A stretch of DNA of 64,000 nucleotides, taken from positions 1 through 64,000 of the forward strand of contig URRP01000003.1 in assembly GCA_900550375.1 (NCBI GenBank). The letters run 5' to 3'. Each line of letters starts with the position of its first letter. Position 1 is the first letter of the stretch. The notes beneath the pieces were generated by a model that was not told the DNA's origin, searched no databases, and was given only the letters and a program-made list of their open reading frames with translations. This document shows positions 8,712 through 17,471 of this stretch, one piece after another. This DNA comes from an uncultured Alistipes sp. (lineage in GTDB: Bacteria > Bacteroidota > Bacteroidia > Bacteroidales > Rikenellaceae). A program made the position numbers and the translations under genes.

Positions 8712-8805
8712 CCAAGATAAAACCCTGTCTGAAACAGACGGCGTCTCGGCAAAACCGGACGGACTCGTTTTTACTCTCGGCTTGTGCGATCTTTGCTAAT
8801 CATCT

Positions 8806-9975
8806 ATGGAAGTCACTGAAATAACGCTTTGGGACAATTTCCTCGCCCACTACGGCTGGCAGGGCGCCGCCTTGGCGGCGGTGCTCGTCGTGCTGTTGGG
8901 CGTGCAGTTCTGGTACTATCTTTTCGCCTACGGACGCATCCCGGGCTACAAGAACAGCCGACGGCGGCAGGTGCTTGACGCCGAACCGCCACTATCGGTC
9001 ATCGTTCCCATGTTTTCGGAGGATGCGCTCTTCATCGAGGAGCGGCTGCCGATGATGCTGGCGCAGGAGTATTCCGATTTCGAGGTAGTGATCGTCTACG
9101 TGGGGCGCGACAACGACTTTTTCGAAGACCTGCTGCGCATCCGTCAGTCCTTCCCGCGCGTCACGGCCACCAAGATCGAACAGGACGCCCGCTTCCCGAT
9201 CTCGACCAAGATGGCACTCAACGTAGGCATCAAGTCGGCGCACAACGAGCATCTGATTATCACCTCGACCGACATGCGGCCGCTCTCCGACCGCTGGCTG
9301 GCGCTGATGGCCAAAGGCTTCCAGCGCGGCGACGTCGTCGTGGGTTACTGCGGACTGGAACGCAAGGCCGGTCTTGCCAATCGCTGGATGCGCACCGACC
9401 GCATGATGGAGTCGGTGCAGTGGCTCGCCCGCGCTGTGGCACACCGACCCTACCGCGGTATCCGCTACAATCTCGGTTTCACGAAGCGGCTCTACTTCGA
9501 TGCGCGGGGGTTCAGCCATCTCAACATGAATATCGGCGAGGACGACCTCTTCCTGCAGCGCATCCTGCACGATGACAACCTGAGCGTCGTACTCTCGCCG
9601 CGCGCTTCAGTCGTACAGAACGTCTGGGGCGGATTGGGCTGGTGGACACGGCAACGGCGTTTCTACGGCGCAGCGTGGTGCTACTATCCGCTTGCGGTGC
9701 GCAACTTCATCCGCTGGGAACAGGGCAGCCGGCTGCTCTTCTTCCTCGCCGCCGCAACGGCGATCGTCATCATGCCGCTCGAATACAAGCTGGCGGCGGC
9801 GGTCCTCGTCCTGCTCCGCTACGGCATCGTCCTCTGCTCGATATGGCGCATCACCAAGCGGCTCGGCGAGAAAGGGCTGCGCGGCGCTTATTTCATCTAC
9901 GACCTGCTGAGTCCCTTTTACGAGATGCTGGTGGCGCTGCTCTGCCTGCGCCGCGACGACCGTGTATGGAGATAG
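8806..9975 (+). CDS. Membrane-anchored family 2 glycosyltransferase
   Basis: A 389-aa GT-A-fold transferase. One N-terminal transmembrane helix (about 20-40) is followed by a GT2 catalytic domain (about 60-280) starting with 'PPLSVIVPMFSED'. It contains an acidic 'STDMRPLSD' segment in the metal/nucleotide position and a GEDDLFLQ block near its end, followed by a WW/RR region resembling the QxxRW acceptor-side motif. Two or three hydrophobic helices follow (about 300-375). It probably transfers a sugar to a lipid or envelope acceptor on the cytoplasmic face. Its last 10 bases overlap the start of the sigma-factor gene, an arrangement that suggests translational coupling. Confidence 0.87.
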   Translation: MEVTEITLWDNFLAHYGWQGAALAAVLVVLLGVQFWYYLFAYGRIPGYKNSRRRQVLDAEPPLSVIVPMFSEDALFIEERLPMMLAQEYSDFEVVIVYVGRDNDFFEDLLRIRQSFPRVTATKIEQDARFPISTKMALNVGIKSAHNEHLIITSTDMRPLSDRWLALMAKGFQRGDVVVGYCGLERKAGLANRWMRTDRMMESVQWLARAVAHRPYRGIRYNLGFTKRLYFDARGFSHLNMNIGEDDLFLQRILHDDNLSVVLSPRASVVQNVWGGLGWWTRQRRFYGAAWCYYPLAVRNFIRWEQGSRLLFFLAAATAIVIMPLEYKLAAAVLVLLRYGIVLCSIWRITKRLGEKGLRGAYFIYDLLSPFYEMLVALLCLRRDDRVWR

Positions 9976-10529
9976 CCGACTACATCGTTGCCGACGACCG
10001 GCAACTGGCCCGACTCGTGCTCGACGGCGACACGGCGGCGTTCGAATACCTCTTCGACCGCTACCGCGACGCCATTCACCGGCTCTTTCTGCAACGCACG
10101 GGCAGTACCGAGGATGCCGACGATCTGTTGCAGGAGACCTTTATCAAGGTCTATATGAACCTCCATCGTTACAGCCCCGAATACACCTTCGGGCAATGGC
10201 TCTACACCATCGCCCGCAACACCTTCATCGACTACGTACGCCGGCGGCAGGACGACCTGTCGATCGACGAAAAGTTCTCGTCGCCCGCCTCGAACACCCC
10301 TACGCCCGAGGAGAGCGTCATCAATTCGCAGCAGCGCCTCCAGATCGAACTCTGCATCGCACGGCTGCCCGAAAACTACCGTAAGCTGATCCGTATGCGT
10401 TTCTTCGACGAATACTCCTACGAGGAGATCGCCGTCAAGCTGTCGCTTCCGCTGGGTACGGTCAAGACGCAGATCCACCGCGCTCGCGAACGGATGTGCC
10501 GCCTGATCGTCGAGAACGAAAATAACTAA
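9966..10529 (+). CDS. ECF-type sigma-70 family RNA polymerase sigma factor
   Basis: I chose the ATG at 9966 (MEIADYIVADDRQLARLV), which gives 187 aa and agrees with family length; the open frame extends upstream only as overlap with the glycosyltransferase. Region 2 (about 22-90) has 'DADDLLQETFIKVYMNL' and 'FGQWLYTIARNTFIDYVRRR', which bind core polymerase and the -10 region. Region 4 (about 125-180) has 'LPENYRKLIRMRFFDEYSYEEIA...LPLGTVKTQIHRAR', a helix-turn-helix. Regions 1 and 3 are absent, as in ECF factors. No anti-sigma gene follows, so it is not an obvious SusC/D-type regulator; it may be a general ECF/SigW-like factor. The 178 bp after it hold nothing I recognise. Confidence 0.92.
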   Translation: MEIADYIVADDRQLARLVLDGDTAAFEYLFDRYRDAIHRLFLQRTGSTEDADDLLQETFIKVYMNLHRYSPEYTFGQWLYTIARNTFIDYVRRRQDDLSIDEKFSSPASNTPTPEESVINSQQRLQIELCIARLPENYRKLIRMRFFDEYSYEEIAVKLSLPLGTVKTQIHRARERMCRLIVENENN

Positions 10530-10707
10530 CCGATAAACGGCTACGGTATCGAACAGCCTGCGAGACTCTCCGACCGCTTCGATCCGGCAAAGAATACGAT
10601 ATACTCTTCCCGACCGCAACGTTACCACCTTCGCGGCGCGCGTTCCGATCGACGCCCGAGGCCGACCGAGCGACAGACAAAAGTGTTACTATTAGTTAGT
10701 TGAAAAG

Positions 10708-11328
10708 ATGGAACTTATTTCCCGCTATTTCCCTACGCTCACCGAGCGCCAATGCGAACAGTTCGCCGCACTCCAACCGCTCTATGCCGAGTGGAACGCC
10801 CGCATCAACGTCGTCTCGCGCAAGGATTTCGACCAGCTCTATCTGCGCCACGTGCTCCATTCGCTGGCCATCGCCCGCGTCTGCGCCTTCGATGCCGGTG
10901 CGCGGGTGCTCGACGTAGGCTGCGGCGGCGGATTTCCCTCCGTGCCGTTGGCGATTCTCTTCCCCGAAGCGCGCTTTACGGCCGTCGATTCGATCGGAAA
11001 GAAGATTACGGTCGTGCGCGCCGTCGCCGAAGCGGCGGGCATCGCCAACCTCGAAGCGCGCAACTGCCGCGCCGAGCAGCTCACGAAACGCTTCGACTAC
11101 GTCGTCTCGCGCGCCGTGACCGACATGGCGACCTTCACGGGCTGGGTCTGGCCGCTTATCGACCGTGGACAACGCGGCACGCTGCCCAACGGCATCCTCT
11201 ACCTCAAAGGCGGCGATCTGAGCGAAGAGCTGGCACGCACCCGCCGGCGGTGGCAGGAGCATCCCGTCTCGGCGTTTTTCGACGAGGAGTTCTTCGAGAC
11301 GAAAAAAGTGGTCTACACGGCCCGTTGA
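10708..11328 (+). CDS. rsmG: 16S rRNA (guanine-N7)-methyltransferase RsmG
   Basis: The 206-aa SAM-dependent methyltransferase has the family pattern: 'YAEWNARINVVSRKDFDQLYLRHVLHSLA' near residue 25, the SAM-binding loop 'VLDVGCGGGFPSVPLA' (about 67-82), the acidic 'FTAVDSIGKKI' strand, and 'FDYVVSRAV'. It is expected to methylate G527 (E. coli numbering) of 16S rRNA. It lies alone on the plus strand after the sigma-factor gene. The 172 bp to the next gene (convergent) show no strong terminator. Confidence 0.94.
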   Translation: MELISRYFPTLTERQCEQFAALQPLYAEWNARINVVSRKDFDQLYLRHVLHSLAIARVCAFDAGARVLDVGCGGGFPSVPLAILFPEARFTAVDSIGKKITVVRAVAEAAGIANLEARNCRAEQLTKRFDYVVSRAVTDMATFTGWVWPLIDRGQRGTLPNGILYLKGGDLSEELARTRRRWQEHPVSAFFDEEFFETKKVVYTAR

Positions 11329-11500
11329 CCGCACTCCCGCCCGATCCACGACAGATACTCGGCGGATGATTCCACATCCGCCCGATCCGCAAATCTTCCG
11401 GCGTTCCCCCTTGTCCGGTTACGCCGGCATTCGCACAAAACGTATGTCGTTCTATTGCCGCGCCGGCATTTTCGGCCCCTTCCCTCGCCGATTTCCATTC

Positions 11501-12499
11501 TCAATCGGCGGCGACCACCGACCGCTGTCGGATGATTTTCCCCTGCTGCGTCACCCCTTCGATGGTGATATCGTAGTCGGCTGGAGTGTCGGAGGTGTAG
11601 AACTCCACGGTCGCGCACCCTTTCTCGTCGAGCCTGACGGCGGGGTTCCAGTAGAGCGTCGTGCGATAGTCGGGAACCATCGAGCGGCGGGCCTTCTCCG
11701 TCGCGTATGCCGGAGCGTAGAACTCGGCGGGCGTCTGGTAACCCAGCGGGGAGGCCAATACTACGTCCATGGAAGGTGTATTCGATACGGCTTTTTCCAA
11801 TTCCATTCCGGTTTTCAGAGTTATCGCTATGATCCCTCCAGCAAGTCCCGGCCCCCACAAAGCCGTATTCGCGCCATCGATAAAATCGATTCTATCGACC
11901 CAATCCAATGGATAATAGACACACATCGGCAGCATAACCGTGCCTCCTTCCAGCCCCGTTCTGTTTTGCATGGGATTTTGCATCCGGTCAATAGTTTCAT
12001 CCATAATGCCGTCAACCATAAATACAGGCACATACCCCTTATAGGCTATCCGATCGCCCTGCATAACGATTCCGGGCATTCGGGCGACAAAATCCAAAAT
12101 AGTCCCTGCACCGGATTCTTTGATTTGAGAGTAATCCCACGATCGGATGGCCTTTTGTTGTTCAATCGTTTTAGTTTCTTTTGTATGGTGTGTTACAAAG
12201 ACGGTATCGATAAGGATGTTTCTCAGATCGGTCTGCCCGCGCTGCTCGATGTAGTGCCGCGCTTGGGCGATGTAGGGCTTCGTCTGCTCCTGTGTCGACG
12301 TCCGAGGCAGCGCCCCGACAGCGGGGAACGAATCGCGCGCGACCTTCACATACGCCTCCGGCAGCAGCCCCTTCGCCGCTGCGGGCCGCAGCACATAGAG
12401 CGTGCTGTCGGGGAAGTCGAAGCCGTTGAGCGCGAACCGTCCCTCCCTGTCGATCGGCACCTGCAACGAGTAGTGCCACCGCGGCACGATCATCCGCAT
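11501..12499 (-). CDS. 3' half of the split gene: C-terminal plug-like domain
   Basis: The in-frame continuation after the TAG; its first Met codon is at 12499 (332 aa), but there is no signal peptide, so independent export is unlikely. Residues about 170-270 form a TonB-receptor plug-like domain ('ILDFVARMPGIVMQG', 'VPVFMVDGIMDE', 'GPGLAGGIIAITLKTG'). It would be functional only as part of the full-length product. Confidence 0.6.
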   Translation of the reverse strand: MRMIVPRWHYSLQVPIDREGRFALNGFDFPDSTLYVLRPAAAKGLLPEAYVKVARDSFPAVGALPRTSTQEQTKPYIAQARHYIEQRGQTDLRNILIDTVFVTHHTKETKTIEQQKAIRSWDYSQIKESGAGTILDFVARMPGIVMQGDRIAYKGYVPVFMVDGIMDETIDRMQNPMQNRTGLEGGTVMLPMCVYYPLDWVDRIDFIDGANTALWGPGLAGGIIAITLKTGMELEKAVSNTPSMDVVLASPLGYQTPAEFYAPAYATEKARRSMVPDYRTTLYWNPAVRLDEKGCATVEFYTSDTPADYDITIEGVTQQGKIIRQRSVVAAD

Positions 12500-12565
12500 C
12501 TCGTAGCGGTCGAGCTTCTTCTTCCTATTCCACAGTCCACCCTTGTTGATCCGCCCCGCGATCTC

Positions 12566-13960
12566 CTATCCCACCTCCAGCGGATAGGCCGGCGTCGCAT
12601 ACTCGCCCCGCACTACGGCTGGCACGTCGTATCTCCGCCATCCCTGCGTGAGCAGCAGCGCATCCAATGCCGGTGCCGTATTTCGATTGTTTTCGTCGAA
12701 GTACCAGTCGGGGGTCTCGATCGTTCCCCGCAGTTCGGAGGCGAGCAACAGCGTCGAATAGATACTGCCCGACGTTGATGCGGGCACCGCCGTGCGATCC
12801 GTCACCGCGATCGAGAAATCGCCCGCGGCAGGACGTCCGTCGGGATCCGTCGCCGCGACGGCGAGCGTGACCTTCGTGCGCTGTTTCAACGTCCCTCGCA
12901 CCTGCATGTCGGTCTTCACAAGCTCCTCGCCGCGGTTGAAAACCAGACGCTCGGAGAGGGCATTGCCGGCTTTGTCCAGCAGCAGGATTTGTAACACCCC
13001 GCCCGGCAGCTTGTCGCGCTCGAAGATCAGCGACGGCAGTTCGTTGTCCCACTCTCGGAAGTAGCACAGATTGCCGCGGCAATGGACCAGCAGCCGCAAC
13101 CCCTTCGGTAAAGGGCGGCCCGACTGCACCATCACCGTAAAGTTCGCATCGGTCTGCAACACCTGAAGCACGCAGGTGAGATTGTTCGAAGAGGGCAGCG
13201 CGAAGCGTTTGCTCTTTCCGCCCGTCATCGTGCATTCGGCGTAGTAGCGCTCGCCCGTGTGGGCCGTGAAGTGCAGACAGCCCATGCCGCCGTGGAGCGT
13301 GCGCAGCGTGTCGACCACCTCGTCGCGGTCGTTCTTCACTACGCCCGTGACTTCTACCGACCCGCCATCGTCGGCCAGCGCCTTGAAGGCCACGCAGCAG
13401 GCGTAGCCGTCGATCAGGTAGCCTCCTTCGGGGAAGAACGAGACGTCGAAGTCCGAGATTTTGCGCGCGGAGGTGTTGCGCTGCGTCCTGCGATCCTCCT
13501 GATAAGGCCAGATCGTGAGCGGCTTCTTGAAAAAGTAGTCCGGCCCCGGATTGCGCATGTAGAGCGTATAGGCCGTAAGCGAATAGTCGCCGTAGCGCTC
13601 CAGCGACTGCGTGGGCAGATAGCCGCTGTACACGCTGTCGCGGGCGAGGAGTTTGACGCGACGCGCCAGCTCCCCGCGGCCGTCGCGAAGCTCCACGTAG
13701 ACGTAGCGGCTCGCAGCGACGGGCCGGTGCGTCGCTGCGTCGGCGCAGTGCGCACGCAGCCAGATCGTATCCCCCGCGATGTACGAATCCTTGTCCGTAT
13801 GGAGGTGTAATTTTTCTTGAGGATAGCGCTCTATCTGAGCCGATAAGCCATTAGAATCCGCAGAGGGGGGGGGAGTTCGGGACTGCCCGAACACACTCAG
13901 CGAAAGAACCAGCGCCGCCCCGATTACAGTGGTGCGATAGCAGAGTTTCATGACGCGCAC
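12566..13960 (-). CDS. 5' half of the split gene: signal peptide plus MG2-like domains
   Basis: This 464-aa reading frame has a Sec signal peptide (AALVLSLSVFGQS) and the motif 'LHLHTDKDSYIAGDTIWLRAH', typical of MG2/alpha-2-macroglobulin-like exported proteins of Bacteroidota ('YVHTDKPYYVAGDTIWF'). It continues with 'FDVSFFPEGGYLIDGY...VAFKA' and a 'SIAVTD' strand. It stops at TAG directly before a segment that continues in frame. If translated alone it would lack the C-terminal plug-like domain. Confidence 0.7.
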   Translation of the reverse strand: MRVMKLCYRTTVIGAALVLSLSVFGQSRTPPPSADSNGLSAQIERYPQEKLHLHTDKDSYIAGDTIWLRAHCADAATHRPVAASRYVYVELRDGRGELARRVKLLARDSVYSGYLPTQSLERYGDYSLTAYTLYMRNPGPDYFFKKPLTIWPYQEDRRTQRNTSARKISDFDVSFFPEGGYLIDGYACCVAFKALADDGGSVEVTGVVKNDRDEVVDTLRTLHGGMGCLHFTAHTGERYYAECTMTGGKSKRFALPSSNNLTCVLQVLQTDANFTVMVQSGRPLPKGLRLLVHCRGNLCYFREWDNELPSLIFERDKLPGGVLQILLLDKAGNALSERLVFNRGEELVKTDMQVRGTLKQRTKVTLAVAATDPDGRPAAGDFSIAVTDRTAVPASTSGSIYSTLLLASELRGTIETPDWYFDENNRNTAPALDALLLTQGWRRYDVPAVVRGEYATPAYPLEVG

Positions 13961-13974
13961 GGTTTTGGTTTTCG

Positions 13975-14006
13975 TAAATATAGAAAATTTATTCCGAATT
14001 TACAAG
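13975..14006 (-). promoter_or_regulatory. Promoter of the split MG2/plug gene
   Basis: On the minus strand CTTG (14003-14006) and TATATTTA (13975-13982) are 20 bp apart, one base from consensus in each box. The transcript would start about 10-20 bp before the start codons at 13960 or 13951, so the gene still has a plausible promoter despite the internal stop. Confidence 0.5.
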
Positions 14007-14063
14007 AAAATAGCACAAAAAGTTGCGCCGTCCGTCCGAAATCCGGTGGCTGCGACCTCTCCG

Positions 14064-15089
14064 TCACCGCTCCTCCCTATCCAGTCCGCTGGTACTCAGC
14101 AGGCCGCAGGCCGCCTGAATATCCTCGCCGCGCGAGGCACGGATCGTCGTTGTGATTCCCTTGGCCGTGAGCGCATCGCGGAAACGCTCCATCGCCGCAC
14201 GGTCGGGCGAGAAGTAGGGCGAATCGGGGATCCGGTGGAAACGGATCAGGTTGATGCGGCAGCGCAGCCCGTTGAGCAGCCGGCACAATTCCCGCAGATG
14301 ACGCGGCGAATCATTCAGTCCCTTCATCAGGATATATTCGAACGATACGCGGCGCTGCCCCGTGAAATCGAATTCGCGCAGCACGTCGATCAGTTCGCGG
14401 ATCGGATAGGCACGTTCGATCGGCATGATCGCCGCCCGCTCCTCCGAGAAGGGGTTGTGCAGCGATACGGCCAGATGCACCCGCGTCTCTTGGAGCAGCC
14501 GCCGCAGCTGCGGGGTGACACCCGCCGTCGAGAGCGTGATGCGCGTCGGCGACCAGCCGAATCCCCACTCGGCGGTGAGCACCTCGATGGCGCGCAGCAC
14601 CGCATCGGGGTTGTCCAGCGGCTCGCCCATACCCATGAAGACGATGTTGGTCAGACGGTCGCGTTCGGGCAGCGACTCGATCTGGTTGAGAATCTCGGCT
14701 GCCGTGAGCGAGTGCTGCAACCCCTGCCGGCCGGTGGCGCAGAACCGACAGCCCATGCGGCAGCCCGCCTGCGACGAGACGCAGAGCGTGGCGCGGTCGC
14801 CGTCGGGGATATAGGCCGATTCGATGAAATGCCCCTGCGAGGTGCGGAACAGATATTTCTTCGTCCCGTCGGACGAAGCGCTGACCCCGACAGGCGCCGA
14901 AAGCCCCGTGCCGCAGCGTTCGGCAAGCCGTGCACGGGCTGCCGCCGACAGATCGGTCATCGCCGCCGGATCGGTCACATGCTTGGTGTAAAGCCAGCGG
15001 GCGATCTGAGCGGCGGCAAATCGCGGCAGCGACAGCTCTTCGCAGAGCGTCCGCAATTCGGTTCTATTCTTTCCGTAGAGATTTTCCAT
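14064..15089 (-). CDS. rlmN: Dual-specificity RNA methyltransferase RlmN
   Basis: The 341-aa radical-SAM enzyme makes 2-methyladenosine at A2503 of 23S rRNA and A37 of some tRNAs. The cluster motif is CRMGCRFC (Cys110, Cys114, Cys117). The C-terminal 'RGEDIQAACGLL' supplies the mechanistic Cys328. 'FMGMGEPLDN' and 'ITLSTAGVTPQ' are further family blocks. It is a full-length member. It stands alone on the minus strand, 334 bp from the divergent tonB gene. Confidence 0.95.
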   Translation of the reverse strand: MENLYGKNRTELRTLCEELSLPRFAAAQIARWLYTKHVTDPAAMTDLSAAARARLAERCGTGLSAPVGVSASSDGTKKYLFRTSQGHFIESAYIPDGDRATLCVSSQAGCRMGCRFCATGRQGLQHSLTAAEILNQIESLPERDRLTNIVFMGMGEPLDNPDAVLRAIEVLTAEWGFGWSPTRITLSTAGVTPQLRRLLQETRVHLAVSLHNPFSEERAAIMPIERAYPIRELIDVLREFDFTGQRRVSFEYILMKGLNDSPRHLRELCRLLNGLRCRINLIRFHRIPDSPYFSPDRAAMERFRDALTAKGITTTIRASRGEDIQAACGLLSTSGLDREER

Positions 15090-15298
15090 AGTACAAATGC
15101 GAGTTCTGACAGCAGCCGGCCCCGTACGAAAGCAGACGATCGCGGCGGCGAAGCTGCCGCCGAAAGCCCCTGTTCGGCAATAAACCGACCTTATGAAACA
15201 GAGCGCCGGCAGAGACTCCCCGTCTCCTCGCCGGTTACAAAAGTAGATAAAAAACAGCGATTTTTTCTCCGAGCCATCCGTTTTTGATTTTTTCTTTC

Positions 15299-15306
15299 TA
15301 TATTTG
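15299..15306 (+). promoter_or_regulatory. -7 element and leader of tonB
   Basis: TATATTTG matches the -7 consensus; a -33 box is not evident. The predicted transcript has a leader of about 110 nt before tonB, which contains the small hairpin GCGTA-TAAG-TACGC (about 15317-15330). The stretch 15090-15423 between rlmN and tonB holds no other gene that I can see. Confidence 0.5.
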
Positions 15307-15423
15307 TGGTGTGGAGCGGCGTATAAGTACGCTTCTACAGGTTCGCCGGAGCTGCGAAAGAAGAGGCAGCGAGGGGCGTGAACACCGGGTCAACCGACTG
15401 GATAACAATTAAAAAACAGAATA

Positions 15424-16107
15424 ATGGAAATTAAGAAATCACCGAAAGCCGACCTCCAAAACAAGCGGGGTCTTTTGCTCGAGATTGGTTTGATAATTGC
15501 ACTCGGCGCCGTTATCGTTGCGTTCGCTTGGACGCCCAGCGAGCATAAAATAGAAAAGATCGATATGAATTCTGGACCCGTCGAGGAGGAGATCATGGAG
15601 ATTACCCGCCAAGATCAGAAACCTCCCGAGCCTCCCAAGAAGACGGAGATCACCGTGATTACCGATATTCTGAAAGTCGTAACCAACGATACCAAAATTA
15701 CGACCAATGTCGATTTCGCAGAGTTCGAGGACGACGTGGAGATCGTGCAGCAGGTAGCCGTCGAGGAGGAGAAGATCGAGGAGGAGCAGCCGTTCTTGGT
15801 TGCCGAGACGATGCCTTCGTTCCAAGGCGGTTCGCTCAATGATTTCCGCAACTGGGTTCAAGGCAAGGTCCGTTACCCGGCCATCGCTCAGGAAAACGGT
15901 ATTTCGGGAAAGGTCGTGCTGACCTTCGTGATCGAGAAGGACGGCCGTCTGACCAACATTCAGGTGCTCCAGACGCCGGACCGTTCGCTTTCGGAAGAGG
16001 CGATCCGCGTATTGCAGCAGTCTCCGAAATGGTCGCCCGGCAAGCAGCGTAACCAGCCTGTGCGTGTGAGGTACACCCTGCCGGTGGAATTCCGCATCCA
16101 GCAGTAA
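15424..16107 (+). CDS. tonB: Energy transducer TonB
   Basis: The 227-aa protein has a short basic N-terminus, one membrane anchor (about 19-38, 'LLLEIGLIIALGAVIVAFAW'), a periplasmic linker with 'PPEPPKK' and an acidic stretch (about 50-115), and a TonB C-terminal domain (about 130-227) with 'VRYPAIAQENGISGKV' and 'QSPKWSPGKQRNQPVRVRYTLPVEF'. It couples the proton-motive force via ExbB/ExbD to outer-membrane receptors, in this group chiefly SusC-type transporters. exbB and exbD are not adjacent, so this is a stand-alone TonB. A good terminator follows. Confidence 0.93.
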   Translation: MEIKKSPKADLQNKRGLLLEIGLIIALGAVIVAFAWTPSEHKIEKIDMNSGPVEEEIMEITRQDQKPPEPPKKTEITVITDILKVVTNDTKITTNVDFAEFEDDVEIVQQVAVEEEKIEEEQPFLVAETMPSFQGGSLNDFRNWVQGKVRYPAIAQENGISGKVVLTFVIEKDGRLTNIQVLQTPDRSLSEEAIRVLQQSPKWSPGKQRNQPVRVRYTLPVEFRIQQ

Positions 16108-16171
16108 AACTTCACCGAAAGGCGGAGGTCGTGTTGCGATCCGTCCGACATCCGGAAGTTCGAATAATAAT

Positions 16172-16205
16172 AAGGGTATCTCATCTAATGGGATACCCTT
16201 TTTTT
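16172..16205 (+). terminator. Rho-independent terminator after tonB
   Basis: A perfect 9-bp stem (AAGGGTATC, 16172-16180, with GATACCCTT, 16192-16200) with an 11-nt loop runs into a T-tract ending at 16205. It ends tonB transcription about 65 bp past the stop and separates it from hflX. Confidence 0.85.
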
Positions 16206-16226
16206 CAATGCAACGCAAATTGAGTC

Positions 16227-17447
16227 ATGACAGAAAACAAACCTACCATACAAACCGCAGTTCCTGCCGCAGAGACGGCGCGCGAGCGCGCCGTGCTCGT
16301 CACCGTCGTGCGTGACGGTCAGGAGCTTCGCCAGAGCGAGGAGTACCTCGACGAACTGGAGTTTCTGGCCGAGACGGCCGACATCGTAGCGGTGAAACGC
16401 TTCAGCCAGCGGCTGCCGCAGCCTTCGTCGCGCATCTACGTCGGACCGGGTAAACTCGAAGAGATCGCCGCCTACTGCGAAGAACACGCCATCGACGTGG
16501 CGATCTTCGACGACGAACTTACGCCGGCGCAGACCCGCAACATCGAGCGGGCGATGCCCTGCCGTATTCTCGACCGCACGCGCCTGATTCTCGATATTTT
16601 CCTTTCGCGTGCGCAGACGGCCTATGCCAAGACGCAGGTGCAGCTGGCACAATACGAATACATGCTGCCCCGTCTGGCCGGTCTGTGGACGCACCTCGAA
16701 CGGCAGCGCGGCGGCACGGGCACGCGCGGCGGCGCCGGCGAACGCGAGATCGAAACCGACCGCCGTATCGTGCGCAACCGCATCTCCAAACTGAAGGAGG
16801 ACCTCAAGAAGATCGACCGTCAGATGGCCGTGCAGCGTTCCAACCGTGGACAGCTGGTACGCGTGGCGCTCGTGGGATATACCAATGTCGGCAAATCGAC
16901 ACTGATGAACCTTATCGCCAAAAGCGAGGTCTTCGCCGAGAACAAGCTCTTCGCGACGCTCGATACGACAGTGCGCAAGGTGGTCTTCGACAACCTGCCC
17001 TTCCTGCTGTCGGACACCGTAGGCTTCATCCGCAAACTGCCGACCGAGCTGATCGAGTCGTTCAAATCGACGCTCGACGAGGTGCGCGAAGCCGACCTGC
17101 TGCTGCACGTGGTGGACATCTCCCATCCGCAGTTCGAGGATCAGATCGCCGTGGTGAAGCAGACCTTGCAGGAGATCGGCGCGGGCGACAAACCGGTCTA
17201 TCTGGTTTTCAACAAGATCGACGCCTACACGTGGACCGAGAAAGCGGCCGACGACCTGACCCCCGCGACGGTCGAGAACCGTTCGCTCGACGAGCTGAAG
17301 CAGAGCTGGATCGCCAAGGCCAACACCCCCTGCATCTTCCTCTCGGCCAAGCAGCGAACCAACATCGACAAGTTCCGGCAGGATCTCTACGGCATGGTAC
17401 GCGAGATTCACGCCGGACGTTATCCTTTCAACAACTTTCTCTACTGA
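16227..17447 (+). CDS. hflX: Ribosome-associated GTPase HflX
   Basis: The 406-aa protein has the HflX N-terminal domain (about 25-195, with 'RIYVGPGKLEEI' and the Gly/Arg-rich 'RGGTGTRGGAGE' loop). A helical linker follows, then a G domain with G1 GYTNVGKST, G3 DTVGF, G4 NKID and a G5-like SAK. The family splits or rescues stalled 70S ribosomes, notably under heat stress. The start codon lies 22 bp after the tonB terminator. upp follows after 24 bp, so the two may share a transcript although they are functionally unrelated. Confidence 0.95.
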   Translation: MTENKPTIQTAVPAAETARERAVLVTVVRDGQELRQSEEYLDELEFLAETADIVAVKRFSQRLPQPSSRIYVGPGKLEEIAAYCEEHAIDVAIFDDELTPAQTRNIERAMPCRILDRTRLILDIFLSRAQTAYAKTQVQLAQYEYMLPRLAGLWTHLERQRGGTGTRGGAGEREIETDRRIVRNRISKLKEDLKKIDRQMAVQRSNRGQLVRVALVGYTNVGKSTLMNLIAKSEVFAENKLFATLDTTVRKVVFDNLPFLLSDTVGFIRKLPTELIESFKSTLDEVREADLLLHVVDISHPQFEDQIAVVKQTLQEIGAGDKPVYLVFNKIDAYTWTEKAADDLTPATVENRSLDELKQSWIAKANTPCIFLSAKQRTNIDKFRQDLYGMVREIHAGRYPFNNFLY

Positions 17448-17471
17448 CATAAGAACCTAACACGCCAAATT

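Larger units (their letters stand above)
11501..13960 (-). pseudogene. MG2/TonB-plug exported protein gene split by an in-frame TAG
   Basis: One continuous frame of 820 codons from 13960 to 11501 is interrupted once, by TAG at 12566-12568. The two halves are in the same frame and read through each other: the upstream part ends 'PLEVG', the stop follows, then 'EIAGRINKGGLW' continues before the next Met. One base change (CAG to TAG, restoring Gln in a 'GQEI.GRI' context) would repair it. The intact product would be a Bacteroidota-type large exported protein: signal peptide, MG2-like beta domains, and a C-terminal TonB-receptor plug-like domain. A second oddity is a C9 tract (13865-13873) just after the signal peptide. 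The A of the ATG at 13951 (MKLCYRTT...) gives a cleaner signal peptide than that at 13960. Pseudogene, readthrough and sequencing error are all possible. Confidence 0.8.
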
